32,409 nt of DNA. It comes from Actinomycetota bacterium. Its GTDB lineage: Bacteria > Actinomycetota > Thermoleophilia > UBA2241. The stretch lies in NCBI GenBank assembly GCA_003157715.1, contig PMKK01000250.1, positions 6,822 to 39,230 of the forward strand, read 5' to 3'. A program made the position numbers and the translations under genes. Of this stretch, positions 1 to 7,766 are shown one piece after another. The notes under the pieces were generated by a model that saw only the letters and a list, made by a program, of their open reading frames with translations, was not told the DNA's origin and searched no databases. Position 1 is the first letter of the stretch, and each line of letters starts with the position of its first letter.

Positions 1-69
1 GTCGAAGAAGTAGAGCGGATAGTCTGCCGGCAGGCCGATGGTCGTGAGCAGGATCTTCTTCGCGCGCAT
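1..69 (-). CDS. N-terminal fragment of an unknown protein (cut by window start)
   Basis: An ATG at 69 on the minus strand follows a GGAGG-type ribosome site (about 75-82) and opens a frame that runs off the window edge after 23 codons. The visible start has two basic residues and then a hydrophobic strand, KKILLTTIG, as in the first beta strand of many Rossmann-like or cobalamin-binding domains. Too little is present to name a family. It is divergent from the TetR gene that follows. Confidence 0.5.
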   Translation of the reverse strand, partial: MRAKKILLTTIGLPADYPLYFFD

Positions 70-429
70 GTCACGCCCTCCTCAGGCTCGATCGTCTCGG
101 ATGCGGTCGCTAGACCAGAGCCGGAGGGGCGATTCGGCGCTCGCCCTCTCTTTGACCTATCGGCACCCATGAGCGCGGTCTGCAATCGACGCGCACGCCC
201 GCTCAGCGCGGCCGGAGCAGCCGCGCGGTCGTACTGAAAAAGCGTTGTCGGCACGCTCGCCGGAGGGCTCCGGCGGCGCTCGGACTTGAAGCGACTCAAA
301 CGACTCAAACGCACACGAAGCGCGGCGACATCGTCGCGACGACGCGTCGGCGCCGACAGCGGCGTCCCGTCGTGACGCCGCTCCCGGCGCCGACAGCGGC
401 GTCCCGCTGCTTGACAGGGAGGGTATTGT
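70..429. other. Intergenic region with short direct repeats
   Basis: No gene is seen here. It holds a tandem 9-mer CGACTCAAA (292-300 and 301-309), a 22-bp direct repeat (348-369 and 385-406, starting CGGCGCCGACAGCGG), and a hairpin listed separately. TTGACA at 411-416 could be a -35 box, but I find no well-spaced -10 box for it. Confidence 0.5.
374..403. repeat. Perfect 9-bp stem-loop upstream of the tetR/ABC operon
   Basis: GACGCCGCT (374-382) and AGCGGCGTC (395-403) are perfect reverse complements around a 12-base loop that is itself G+C rich. There is no T tract, so a terminator role is not supported. The hairpin overlaps one copy of the 22-bp direct repeat. Confidence 0.5.
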
Positions 430-448
430 TAGACCGACAGTCGGTCTA
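430..448. promoter_or_regulatory. TetR-type operator, perfect 9-bp inverted repeat
   Basis: TAGACCGAC-A-GTCGGTCTA is a perfect palindrome with one central base. It ends 7 bases before the GGAG ribosome site and 17 bases before the TTG start of the TetR gene. TetR repressors usually bind palindromes of this size in their own promoters, so autoregulation of the TetR-ABC operon is the likely role. Binding is inferred from position and symmetry only. Confidence 0.7.
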
Positions 449-464
449 TTTTACGGAGCGCACT

Positions 465-1148
465 TTGGCCCGCACGCTCGACCCGGCGGTTCACGCCGTC
501 CGACGCGAGACGTTCATCGACATCGCTCAGCGCCTCATCCAGGCCAAAGGCTACGAGCAGATGAGCATCCAGGACATCCTCGGCGAGGCCGCGGCCTCGA
601 GGGGCGCCTTCTACCACTACTTCGATTCGAAGGCGGCGCTGCTCGAAGCGGTCGTCGAGCGCGTGGTCGAGACCGCGATCTCGACGCTGACGCCGCTGAC
701 CGCCGACCCGGACGTGCCCGCCCTGCAAAAGTTCGAGGGCGTCTTTGCGGGCATCGCCCACTGGAAGGGCGAGCGCACCGAGCTCATGCTGGCGCTCCTG
801 CAGGTCTGGCTCTCGGACGAGAACGCCATCGTGCGCGAGAAGGTGCGCCACGGCCTGGTGGCGCGCCTCGCGCCGCTGCTTTCCGCGATCGTCTGTCAGG
901 GCGCGGCCGAGGGCGTCTTCACGCCGAGCTCCCCCGGCGACCTCGCGCGCGTGCTGGTCTCGCTGCTGCAGGGGCTCAACGAGACGGCCGTCGAGCTCTA
1001 CGTCGCCCGCCGGGCCGGCAAGGTCTCGTTCGAGGCCGTCGAGCGCCTGTTCGCCACTTACGTCGAGGCCTTCGAACGTCTCCTCGGACTTCCCCGCGAA
1101 TCGCTTACGCTGGTCGACCCGGCGGTCCTGCGCGAGTGGTACGACTGA
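465..1148 (+). CDS. TetR/AcrR family transcriptional regulator
   Basis: This is a 227-residue one-component repressor. The N-terminal helix-turn-helix is clear: FIDIAQRLIQAKGYEQMSIQDI, then the recognition segment SRGAFYHYFDSKAALLEAVV. The C-terminal two-thirds is a helical ligand-binding domain with no recognisable ligand signature. I chose TTG at 465 because GGAG (455-458) sits six bases upstream; the longer frame from 372 would run through the operator at 430-448 and has no ribosome site. The stop at 1146-1148 is two bases from the likely ABC ATPase start, so regulator and transporter form one operon. By family logic it represses the operon until the ABC substrate binds. Confidence 0.9.
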   Translation: MARTLDPAVHAVRRETFIDIAQRLIQAKGYEQMSIQDILGEAAASRGAFYHYFDSKAALLEAVVERVVETAISTLTPLTADPDVPALQKFEGVFAGIAHWKGERTELMLALLQVWLSDENAIVREKVRHGLVARLAPLLSAIVCQGAAEGVFTPSSPGDLARVLVSLLQGLNETAVELYVARRAGKVSFEAVERLFATYVEAFERLLGLPRESLTLVDPAVLREWYD

Positions 1149-1150
1149 CG

Positions 1151-2116
1151 ATGGGTCCTGAAGGCAACCCGGCGACGCCGGCGAACCCAACGGCACCCGC
1201 GACCCCGGCGATCCTCGCCGAGAACCTGACCAAGAGCTACGGCAAGACCCGCGGCATCGTGGCGCTCGACCTCGAGGTACGAGCGGGCGAGGTGTTCGGC
1301 TTTCTGGGCCCCAACGGGGCCGGCAAGACGACCACGATCCGCGTGCTCCTCGACCTCATCCGGCCCACGACCGGCCGCGCGCTCGTCCTCGGACGCGACA
1401 GCCACCGTGACACCCTGGCCATCCAGGCGCGCAGCGGCTACCTGCCCGGCGAGCTCAGCCTCTACCCCACGCTCACCGGACGCGAGACCCTGCGCTACTA
1501 CGCCAACCTTCGCGGCGGTGTCGACTGGCACTGCGTGAGCGAGCTCTGTGAGCGACTCGACTGCGACCTGAGCCGCAAAGTAGCCGACCTCTCGAGCGGC
1601 AACAAGCGTAAGCTCGGCCTCATCCAGGCCTTCATGCACCATCCCGAGCTGCTCATCCTCGACGAACCGACCTCAGGCCTCGACCCGCTCGTGCAGCACG
1701 AGTTCTACGCACTCGTCGACGAAGCGCGAGACGCCGGGCAGACCGTCTTTCTCTCGTCGCACGTCCTGCCCGAAGTGCAGCGCGTCTGCGACCGCGTGGC
1801 CTTCATCCGCGAGGGCAGGCTGATCGCCCTCGAGGACGTGTCCAGCCTCACCGGGCGGGCGGTGCGCGAGATCGAGGTCGTCTTCGCGGTGCCGGTCTCG
1901 CCGGCCGCCTTCGAGGGCGTGGCCGGAGTCACCCAGGTCGCCGTCAGCGGCAAGGACGCCACCTCGCTGCGCCTCACGGTCACCGGCTCGCTCGACGCGG
2001 CCGTGAAGAAGCTGGGGGAGTTCCCGGTGCTCGACCTGACGAGCCGCCTGCCCGACCTCGACGACGTCTTCATGACCTTCTACGCCGGCGCCGAGGGAGG
2101 AGACGATGCTGGGTAA
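1151..2116 (+). CDS. ABC exporter ATP-binding protein (DrrA/CcmA-like)
   Basis: This 321-residue cytoplasmic ATPase powers the permease encoded next. Walker A GPNGAGKTT is at about residues 53-61, the signature LSSGNKRKL at 147-155, Walker B LLILDEP at 167-173 and the switch histidine in SSHVLPE near 204. The signature departs from LSGGQ in the way usual for drug-type ABC-2 exporters. A C-terminal extension of about 100 residues follows the nucleotide-binding domain, as in DrrA-like proteins. A GTG at 1136 overlapping tetR is an alternative start, but MGPEG at 1151 avoids the overlap; neither has a strong ribosome site. The N-terminus is rich in Pro/Ala/Thr. The substrate is unknown. Confidence 0.92.
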   Translation: MGPEGNPATPANPTAPATPAILAENLTKSYGKTRGIVALDLEVRAGEVFGFLGPNGAGKTTTIRVLLDLIRPTTGRALVLGRDSHRDTLAIQARSGYLPGELSLYPTLTGRETLRYYANLRGGVDWHCVSELCERLDCDLSRKVADLSSGNKRKLGLIQAFMHHPELLILDEPTSGLDPLVQHEFYALVDEARDAGQTVFLSSHVLPEVQRVCDRVAFIREGRLIALEDVSSLTGRAVREIEVVFAVPVSPAAFEGVAGVTQVAVSGKDATSLRLTVTGSLDAAVKKLGEFPVLDLTSRLPDLDDVFMTFYAGAEGGDDAG

Positions 2117-2909
2117 CGCCTTCTTCAAGAGCCTGCGCGACCAGGCCCGGCCTTTGCTCCTGTGGGCGATCGGCGTGGCCTTCTACGTGGCCCTGCTGCT
2201 GTCGATCTACCCGAGCATCAGGCACAGCGCCGGGCAGCTGCAGGGCTACATCAAGAGCCTGCCGTCGGCGGTGCGCGCCGCCTTCCTGGGACCGGGAGGC
2301 GACTTCTCGTCGCCGGTCGGTTACGTGAACGTAGAGCTGCTCTCCTGGCTGGCGCCCATCGTGTTCATCGCCTTCGCCGTGTCGATCGCCGCCCGCGCGC
2401 TGGCCGGCGAAGAAGAGAGCGGCACGCTGAGCCTGCTGCTCACCCAGACGATCGGCCGCCGCCGGCTGGTGCTGCAGAAGTACGCCGCGATGGTCGTGAC
2501 CGTCGCGATCCTCGGCCTGGCCTTCTGGCTCTCGCTGCTTGTGGCGACGGCGATCGCCGGCACGCCGGTGGGCGCCGGCAAGCTGGCCGACGCGCTGCTG
2601 CGCCTGACACTGCTGGGCCTCGCGGTCGGCAGCGTGACCTTCGCGGTGAGCGGCGCCTCGGGCCGGCGGCAGGCCGGCATCGCGGCCGGCGCCGGCGTGG
2701 GCGTGGCGATGTACCTGCTGAACACCCTGGCCCAGATGAACACCCACATCCGGCCCTTCCGCTACCTCTCGCTGTTTCACTACTCGGGCGGCGCCTCGCC
2801 TCTCGGGGAGGGTCTGAACGCCGCGGGGGTCGCGGTCCTGCTCGCCACGTCGGCCGTGCTGCTCGCCGCGGCGGCGGTGGCGTTCGAGCGCCGCGACGTG
2901 CGCGCTTAG
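2106..2909 (+). CDS. ABC-2 type exporter permease
   Basis: This 267-residue membrane protein has about six hydrophobic segments. The first, LLLWAIGVAFYVALLLSIYP, lies near the N-terminus, and a long periplasmic stretch separates it from the remaining helices. Its start overlaps the ATPase stop by 11 bases and has a strong GGGAGGAG site inside the ATPase gene, so the two are translationally coupled. It should form the membrane half of the exporter. The TAG stop (2907-2909) interlocks with the TAA stop of the convergent MFS gene within TTAG. Confidence 0.9.
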   Translation: MLGNAFFKSLRDQARPLLLWAIGVAFYVALLLSIYPSIRHSAGQLQGYIKSLPSAVRAAFLGPGGDFSSPVGYVNVELLSWLAPIVFIAFAVSIAARALAGEEESGTLSLLLTQTIGRRRLVLQKYAAMVVTVAILGLAFWLSLLVATAIAGTPVGAGKLADALLRLTLLGLAVGSVTFAVSGASGRRQAGIAAGAGVGVAMYLLNTLAQMNTHIRPFRYLSLFHYSGGASPLGEGLNAAGVAVLLATSAVLLAAAAVAFERRDVRA

Positions 2910-4162
2910 GCGGCACGCGGCGCAGAGCGCCGGTTGGCGAAGTAGCCGAAGGTCGCCGCCGCAAGACACACGATCCCGCCGAGCACGATCGGCGCCCGTC
3001 CGCCCAGAGCGTCGGCGAGCCCGCCCAGGACGGGGCCGCCGATGAGCGCCGAACCCCCCAGCACCACCGTCTGCAGGGACAGCACCCGGCCGTGCATCTC
3101 GGGCTTGGCTTCGACCTGCACGATGGCCGTCGTCGCGGTCAGATAGAGGATGCTCGCCATGCCGACGAGGAACACCGCCGGCACGGCGGCTTCGACCCCA
3201 GGCATGAAGGCAAGGATGAGCATGGTGAGTCCCAGGGCAAAGGCGCCGACGATGATGTGGCGCATGCGCACCAGATTCCGGTGAGCGACGACCAGACCGC
3301 TCACGACGGAACCGATGCCGAACACCGAGAAGAGGACGGTGAAGACTTCGCCGCTGCGGTGCAGCGCATCGGTGACAAACAGGGGAAGGGAGACGGTGAA
3401 GTTATACGACAGCATGTAGATGGCGGCGAGCATGACGAAGCTGATCCACAGCGCCGGCATGGACAGCACGTAGCGCAGGCCCGCGCGCACTTCACCTTTG
3501 GCCCGTGGTTTGCGCGGCCGCCGGTAGAGCTCCGCCGGCCGCATGATGAACAGGCACAGCAGGACGGCCACATACGAGCCGGCGTCGATCGTAAAACACC
3601 AGCCGTACCCCAGCGTCACCACCAGCAGACCCGCCAGGGCCGGTCCGAACACGCGGGCGATGTTCACGATGATGCTGTACAGCACGACCGCGTTCGGAAT
3701 GTCCTGAGGCGGCACCATCTCGGTCACGAAAGAGCGCCGCAGCGGATTGTCGAAGGCCAGCAGGACTCCCCCGCCGACGGCCAGCGCGTACAGCCAGCCG
3801 AGCGGCGCGTGCGGCAGGAACGCCAGGATGGCCAGACCGACGGATTGGGCCATCTCCAGGCTCTGGGTCAGCAGCAGCAGGCGGCGCTTGTCTGAGCGGT
3901 CCGCGAGAGCGCCCGCGCCGGCCGACAAGAGCAGGATCGGACCGAACTGGCAGGCGGCCAGAATGCCGACCGCCAATCCGCTCCCGGTGATCTTGAGCAC
4001 CAGCAGGACGAGGGCGACGTTGGTCAGCCAGTTGCCTGTGTTCGAGACGACCTGGCCGGTGAAGTACAGCCTGAAGTTGCGGGTCCGCAGCGAGTGGAAC
4101 GTCCTGCCCAGCGTACGGCTGAAGAGCGTGGCGGGGGGGTCCTGGGGCACGCCTGGGCTCAC
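2906..4162 (-). CDS. MFS exporter, EntS/MFS_3-like
   Basis: This 418-residue protein has about 12 membrane helices. The opening (SLRTRNFRLYFTGQVVSNTGNWLTNVALVLLVL) is typical of the MFS_3 branch that includes the enterobactin exporter EntS. GALADRSDKRRLLL is the motif A loop between helices 2 and 3. The GTG start at 4162 shares GTGA with the stop of the isochorismatase-like gene, so the two are coupled. The pairing of an isochorismatase-fold protein with an EntS-like exporter recalls catechol siderophore loci, but no siderophore synthesis genes are present, so I would not name the substrate. MarR at 4950-5399 is the likely regulator. Confidence 0.9.
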   Translation of the reverse strand: MSPGVPQDPPATLFSRTLGRTFHSLRTRNFRLYFTGQVVSNTGNWLTNVALVLLVLKITGSGLAVGILAACQFGPILLLSAGAGALADRSDKRRLLLLTQSLEMAQSVGLAILAFLPHAPLGWLYALAVGGGVLLAFDNPLRRSFVTEMVPPQDIPNAVVLYSIIVNIARVFGPALAGLLVVTLGYGWCFTIDAGSYVAVLLCLFIMRPAELYRRPRKPRAKGEVRAGLRYVLSMPALWISFVMLAAIYMLSYNFTVSLPLFVTDALHRSGEVFTVLFSVFGIGSVVSGLVVAHRNLVRMRHIIVGAFALGLTMLILAFMPGVEAAVPAVFLVGMASILYLTATTAIVQVEAKPEMHGRVLSLQTVVLGGSALIGGPVLGGLADALGGRAPIVLGGIVCLAAATFGYFANRRSAPRAA

Positions 4163-4752
4163 GCGGTCGTGAGCAGGCCGGACAGGTCGGCGATCGAGAC
4201 GACGTGGGCCTGGCGGGGGAAGATCTTGCGCATGAGAAGGCCATGGACTTCGTCGTCGCGGTCGGCGCAGCCGTCCTCGAGCACATAGAGCCGGTAGTCC
4301 CTGTCCGCGGCGTCGCGAACGGTCGAAAGTACGACGCCACCGGTGCTGATGCCGGCCAGGATCAACGAGTCGATCCCGCGCTCGCGCAACTGCTCGTCCA
4401 GGTCGGTGGTCGAGAAAGCGCCGACCCGGGTCTTGCGCACGACGAGCTCGCCGGGTTCGGGCGCGACGGCATCGTGCACCGCAGTCTCCGGCGCCTCGTG
4501 GTAGAGGCGGCGCCCAGCCGCGATGGCGGCGAAGCCCTTGTTCGTGACCGGCAGGGCGTCGTAGTCGGCGTCGCTGAACGCCACCCGGACATAGCCGATC
4601 CGCACGCCGGCGCCTCGCGCGACGGCGATCGCCCGGGCCACTCGGGACAGCAGTTCAGCGCCGCCGGGCAGGTTGTCGACAATGGCCGTCTGGTAGTCCA
4701 TCACGAGCAGCATCGCGCGATGGGGGTCGATGCTCGGCGTGTCTTGGTTCAT
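4159..4752 (-). CDS. Isochorismatase-fold hydrolase-like protein lacking the nucleophile Cys
   Basis: This 197-residue alpha/beta protein has the isochorismatase/cysteine-hydrolase layout. The Asp of the triad is D19 in LLVMDYQ and the Lys is K107 in VVRKTRVGAF. The nucleophile loop reads GISTGGVVLSTVRDA, where active members read GxxTxxCVxxTxRDA. The cysteine position is therefore V140. By family knowledge this should remove standard hydrolase activity, leaving a binding role or altered chemistry. GGAGG lies eight bases before the ATG at 4752. The gene is the first of a coupled pair with the MFS exporter and follows a 14-bp tandem repeat. Confidence 0.88.
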   Translation of the reverse strand: MNQDTPSIDPHRAMLLVMDYQTAIVDNLPGGAELLSRVARAIAVARGAGVRIGYVRVAFSDADYDALPVTNKGFAAIAAGRRLYHEAPETAVHDAVAPEPGELVVRKTRVGAFSTTDLDEQLRERGIDSLILAGISTGGVVLSTVRDAADRDYRLYVLEDGCADRDDEVHGLLMRKIFPRQAHVVSIADLSGLLTTA

Positions 4753-4770
4753 GGAGCCCTCCGTATGTTG

Positions 4771-4868
4771 GCGGCCTTTCGATGGCAGCCTTTCGATGGC
4801 AGCCTCTCGATGGCGGCCTTTCGATGGTGGTCATTCGATGTCGGCTTTTTGATGGCGACCTTTCGATG
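4771..4868. repeat. Tandem repeat, seven 14-bp units
   Basis: Seven consecutive 14-bp units follow the pattern GCGGCCTTTCGATG. Units 1, 2 and 4 are nearly identical; units 5 and 6 have diverged most. The array ends 18 bases upstream of the isochorismatase-like start and lies in its leader or promoter. The unit length is not a multiple of three, so it does not encode a protein repeat. It could be a slippage product or a row of binding sites. Confidence 0.85.
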
Positions 4869-4949
4869 GTGCTTGCCTGAGAGCGTGCCGGGACCCGTCG
4901 TGACGCCCGTAGCGGCGCGCGGGTCAGCGCGTGGGTCAGGGCGCGTGGG

Positions 4950-5399
4950 TCAGGCGTCGGCGTCGGCCAGGCGCTCCAGCAATTCGATCGCCTTTTCGAG
5001 CGCGGCGCGCTCGTGGGCCGCGACCGTCGAATCGACTGCCCGCGAAAGCCAGGACTCGCGGGAGGCGATGATCGACGCGCGCAGGCCGAGGCCGGCGTCG
5101 GTGATGCTGAGCAGAGCCTTCCGGCCATCCTTCGGGTCGGGCCGCGACCGGACCAGCCCCGCCGACTTCAGGGTCACGACGCTCTGCGCGATGGCCTGCT
5201 GGCTGACGTGCTCGGCCGCGGCCAGCGCGGCAGCCGTCGCCGGACCGTCGCGGCGCAGGCGCTGAAGAATGGAGAGCTGTGAGATCGACAACCCTGTGGA
5301 GTCCCTGCCCGACTGTTCGCGCAGTCGTGCCCGCAGGCGCGTGAGCGCCAGCGCCAGCCTGGTCGCCGCCGCATCATTGTCGTGCGGGCCGTCCGCCAT
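4950..5399 (-). CDS. MarR family transcriptional regulator
   Basis: This is a 149-residue winged-helix regulator. Helix-turn-helix residues lie around ATAAALAAAEHVSQQAIAQSVVTLKSAGLV, followed by the wing SRPDPKDGRKALLSITDAG, a standard MarR pattern. The ATG at 5399 is 25 bases from the palindrome ACTTGCGCAAGT, a plausible self-operator. Downstream on the same strand are the isochorismatase-like and MFS genes, separated by about 200 bases that include the 14-bp repeat. Control of that pair is inferred from position. Confidence 0.88.
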   Translation of the reverse strand: MADGPHDNDAAATRLALALTRLRARLREQSGRDSTGLSISQLSILQRLRRDGPATAAALAAAEHVSQQAIAQSVVTLKSAGLVRSRPDPKDGRKALLSITDAGLGLRASIIASRESWLSRAVDSTVAAHERAALEKAIELLERLADADA

Positions 5400-5424
5400 G
5401 ATCCCAGTGTAAACTACACAAGCT

Positions 5425-5436
5425 ACTTGCGCAAGT
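5425..5436. promoter_or_regulatory. Putative MarR operator, 12-bp palindrome
   Basis: ACTTGCGCAAGT is a perfect palindrome 25 bases before the MarR start, followed by a further ACTTG (5438-5442). MarR dimers usually bind symmetric sites of this kind near their own promoter. The same hexamer arms, ACTTGC and GCAAGT, recur with an 8-base spacer at the arsR start (9888-9907), which may be chance. Confidence 0.5.
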
Positions 5437-5515
5437 CACTTGTCGTTTCTGCCCGAGAGCGCGCCGGAGAGCGAGGTCGCCTCGCCGGCCATGTCAGGTG
5501 CGTCGTCCAATGGTC

Positions 5516-5556
5516 ACGAACGGTGTTCTTGACGAACGGCGTTCGCGTGGTACCAT
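5516..5556 (+). promoter_or_regulatory. Promoter and paired operator for the tetR/MFS unit
   Basis: TTGACG (5529-5534), a 16-base spacer and TACCAT (5551-5556) form a plausible promoter whose -10 box ends six bases before the ATG at 5563, suggesting a leaderless transcript. Two near-identical 13-mers, ACGAACGGTGTTC (5516-5528) and ACGAACGGCGTTC (5532-5544), lie 16 bases apart. Each contains a GAAC/GTTC inverted repeat, and they flank or cover the -35 box. They are likely operators for the TetR encoded next. Confidence 0.55.
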
Positions 5557-5562
5557 GGGAGC

Positions 5563-6240
5563 ATGTCGACTCCCGCATCACGCAAGGTCGTCAGCCGCCG
5601 GGCCCGCCCCGCCAAGAGCCCGCTGAGCCAGGACGCCATCGTCACGACCGCCCTCGAGCTGCTGTCCCGAGAGGGGATGACGGGCCTCAGTCTGCGCAAG
5701 GTGGCGGCGGCCCTCGACACCGGCGCGGCGTCGCTCTACGTCTACGTCGCCGACCTGAACGAGCTGCACGACCTGGTCCTGGACCGCGTACTCGGCGAAG
5801 TCGAGCTGCCGGCCGGGCAGGCGGGTGACTGGCGCGACCGGCTCAAGGCGGTGCTGCGGTCGTACTTCGGCGTGCTCTTCGCGCGCCCCGGACTGGCTCA
5901 GGTCGCGCTTTCCACCATTCCCTCGGGCCCCAACACGATGGCGCTCACCGAGGCTCTGCTGAGCCTGCTGGCCGAAGGCGGCGTCGACCTTCTCCGGGCC
6001 GCCTGGGCGGTCGACCTGCTTTCGCTCCAGACGGCCGCCGTCGCCGCCGAACAGGATAACCGCCGCAGCCAGGACGAGAGCGAGTTCGCCCGGGTGGCCG
6101 AAGCCATCCGCTCCGTCTCGGCGGAGCGACACCCCTACATCCACACCCTCGGCGACGAGCTTGTGTCGGGCAAGGGTGAGCGCCACGACTGGGCCCTCGA
6201 CGTACTGATCAACGGAGTGCTGAGCACGCCGCGACCGTAG
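5563..6240 (+). CDS. TetR family transcriptional regulator
   Basis: This is a 225-residue repressor. A basic N-terminal tail precedes the helix-turn-helix IVTTALELLSREGMTGLSLRKVAAAL, with the recognition segment TGAASLYVYVADLNELHDLVLD. The C-terminal domain resembles the TetR_C_1 type common in high-GC bacteria. The ATG at 5563 lacks an upstream ribosome site but lies about where transcription should start. A DHA2 exporter follows after 48 bases, so the two probably form one autoregulated efflux unit. Confidence 0.9.
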   Translation: MSTPASRKVVSRRARPAKSPLSQDAIVTTALELLSREGMTGLSLRKVAAALDTGAASLYVYVADLNELHDLVLDRVLGEVELPAGQAGDWRDRLKAVLRSYFGVLFARPGLAQVALSTIPSGPNTMALTEALLSLLAEGGVDLLRAAWAVDLLSLQTAAVAAEQDNRRSQDESEFARVAEAIRSVSAERHPYIHTLGDELVSGKGERHDWALDVLINGVLSTPRP

Positions 6241-6288
6241 AGCCGCGGCGGGTCTGCCCCGCATTCTCAATCGAAGGAGACGACACCC

Positions 6289-7755
6289 GTGGATACTTCA
6301 CGCTCCGAAAGCAGACCCGGTTCCCTCTCGGCGCGCGCCATGTGGGCCGTGCTCGCCGTCGTCATCATCGCCGACGTCATGGACCTGCTCGACGCCACCG
6401 TCACCAACATCGCCGCGCCGTCCATCGTCAGGGATCTCGGCGGCGGCCAGGCGCTGATCAAGTGGCTCGGCTCAAGCTACGCGCTCACCCTCGGGGTGCT
6501 GCTGGTGATGGGCGCGCGGCTCGGCGACCGGTACGGCCAGCGGCGCCTGTTCCTCGTCGGCATCGCCGGCTTCACGCTCGCCTCGCTGGCCTGCGGCCTG
6601 TCCGTCAGCCCGGCGATGCTCATCACGGCCCGCCTCTGCCAGGGCGCGTTCGGGGCACTGCTCATTCCACAGGGCATCGCCATCATGACGGCGCGCTTCT
6701 CGCGGGAGATGATGGACAAGGCCTTCAGCTTCTTCGGCCCCGCGCTGGGTCTGGCCATGGTGGGAGGCCCGATCCTGGCCGGCTTTCTCATCGACGCCAA
6801 CGTGGCCGGCACCGGCTGGCGCGCCATGTTCCTCATTAACCTCGTGCTCGGCACCGTCGGCTTCGTCGCCGCGTTTCGCGTGCTTCCGCGAGACACAGGC
6901 GACAGGGGCGTTGTGCTCGACGGCCTCGGCGCCGGCCTGCTGGCGGTGACCATGTTCGGGCTGCTCTTCGGGCTCATCGAGGGCTCGAGCAGCGGCTGGA
7001 CGGCGCTGCCGTTCGTCTCCATGGCGATCGGTCTGCTCGGCTTCGCCGCCTTCTGCTACCGCCAGAAGACCGCGAAGAACCCGCTGCTCAAGCCCTCGCT
7101 GCTCGCCAACCGCGGCTTCACGTCCGGACTCGTCATGGGCCTGGCGTTCTTTGCCGCCGTCAGTGGTGTCTTCTACGTCATCTCGCTCTTCATGCAACTG
7201 GGCCTCGGTCTCACACCGGCACACGCGGCGCTGAACCTGACGCCGGTGGCGCTCGGCATCGTCGCGGCCTCGGTCATCGCCATGAAGCTCATCGCCCGGC
7301 TCGGCCGCACGCTGATCTTCTGCGGCCTGCTGCTCTCCCTGGCCGCGATCGGCTGGCTGCTCGCGCTCGTGTCCGGCCAGGGAACGAGTGTCGGCCCGTG
7401 GACCCTGGCCCCGCCGCTTCTCACCATGGGCGTCGGCATGGGCACCTGCCTCGGCACCCTCTTCGACATCGCCCTGAGCGACGTTCGTCCGGACGAGGCC
7501 GGCAGCGCCAGCGGTTCGCTGAGCGCCGTCCAGCAGCTCGCCGGCGCGATCGGCGCGGCCGCGATCACCACCGTGTACTTTCACTCGCTGGCGGCCTCGG
7601 GCCAGGCTCATGCGATGACGGTCAGCCTCGTCGTCGTGGGCGCGGTCACCGTGCTGTGCTGCGGCCTGGTGTGGCTGCTGCCGCGCGCCGCGCGGGCAGA
7701 GACCAGCGCGGAGACGGACCGCGGATCAGACACGCTCGGCTGGTCGGCGGACTGA
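6289..7755 (+). CDS. DHA2 (EmrB/QacA) family MFS drug exporter
   Basis: This 488-residue proton-driven exporter should have 14 membrane helices. Helix 1 carries LLDATVTNIAAPSIV, the DHA2 form of motif D1, and motif A is GARLGDRYGQRRLFL. An AAGGAG site (6274-6279) sits nine bases before the GTG start at 6289. The gene follows a TetR gene by 48 bases. It converges on the nitroreductase gene, with only 11 bases between their ends and no clear terminator. The substrate cannot be told from sequence. Confidence 0.92.
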   Translation: MDTSRSESRPGSLSARAMWAVLAVVIIADVMDLLDATVTNIAAPSIVRDLGGGQALIKWLGSSYALTLGVLLVMGARLGDRYGQRRLFLVGIAGFTLASLACGLSVSPAMLITARLCQGAFGALLIPQGIAIMTARFSREMMDKAFSFFGPALGLAMVGGPILAGFLIDANVAGTGWRAMFLINLVLGTVGFVAAFRVLPRDTGDRGVVLDGLGAGLLAVTMFGLLFGLIEGSSSGWTALPFVSMAIGLLGFAAFCYRQKTAKNPLLKPSLLANRGFTSGLVMGLAFFAAVSGVFYVISLFMQLGLGLTPAHAALNLTPVALGIVAASVIAMKLIARLGRTLIFCGLLLSLAAIGWLLALVSGQGTSVGPWTLAPPLLTMGVGMGTCLGTLFDIALSDVRPDEAGSASGSLSAVQQLAGAIGAAAITTVYFHSLAASGQAHAMTVSLVVVGAVTVLCCGLVWLLPRAARAETSAETDRGSDTLGWSAD

Positions 7756-7766
7756 GGCGCGGCGCG

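Noticed and set aside
374..403. Rho-independent terminator
   Set aside because: The stem is strong, but there is no T tract and no gene ends just upstream on the plus strand.
411..434. A promoter using TTGACA (411-416) for the first tetR
   Set aside because: No convincing -10 box occurs 15-19 bases downstream, so only the operator is reported.
2162..3895. A 577-codon plus-strand frame crossing the ABC permease and the antisense of the MFS gene
   Set aside because: Low-complexity Arg/Gly/Asp/Gln translation, and it covers two genes with clear families in other frames.
4771..4868. A CRISPR-like array
   Set aside because: The 14-bp units are contiguous with no spacers, and no cas genes are present.
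2906..5399. A catechol siderophore locus, based on isochorismatase plus an EntS-like exporter
   Set aside because: The isochorismatase-like protein lacks its nucleophile and no entABCE-type genes are present.
6472..7611. A 379-codon minus-strand frame opposite the DHA2 exporter
   Set aside because: Composition is that of antisense shadow (Gln/Arg/Gly/Asp/Glu), with no motifs.
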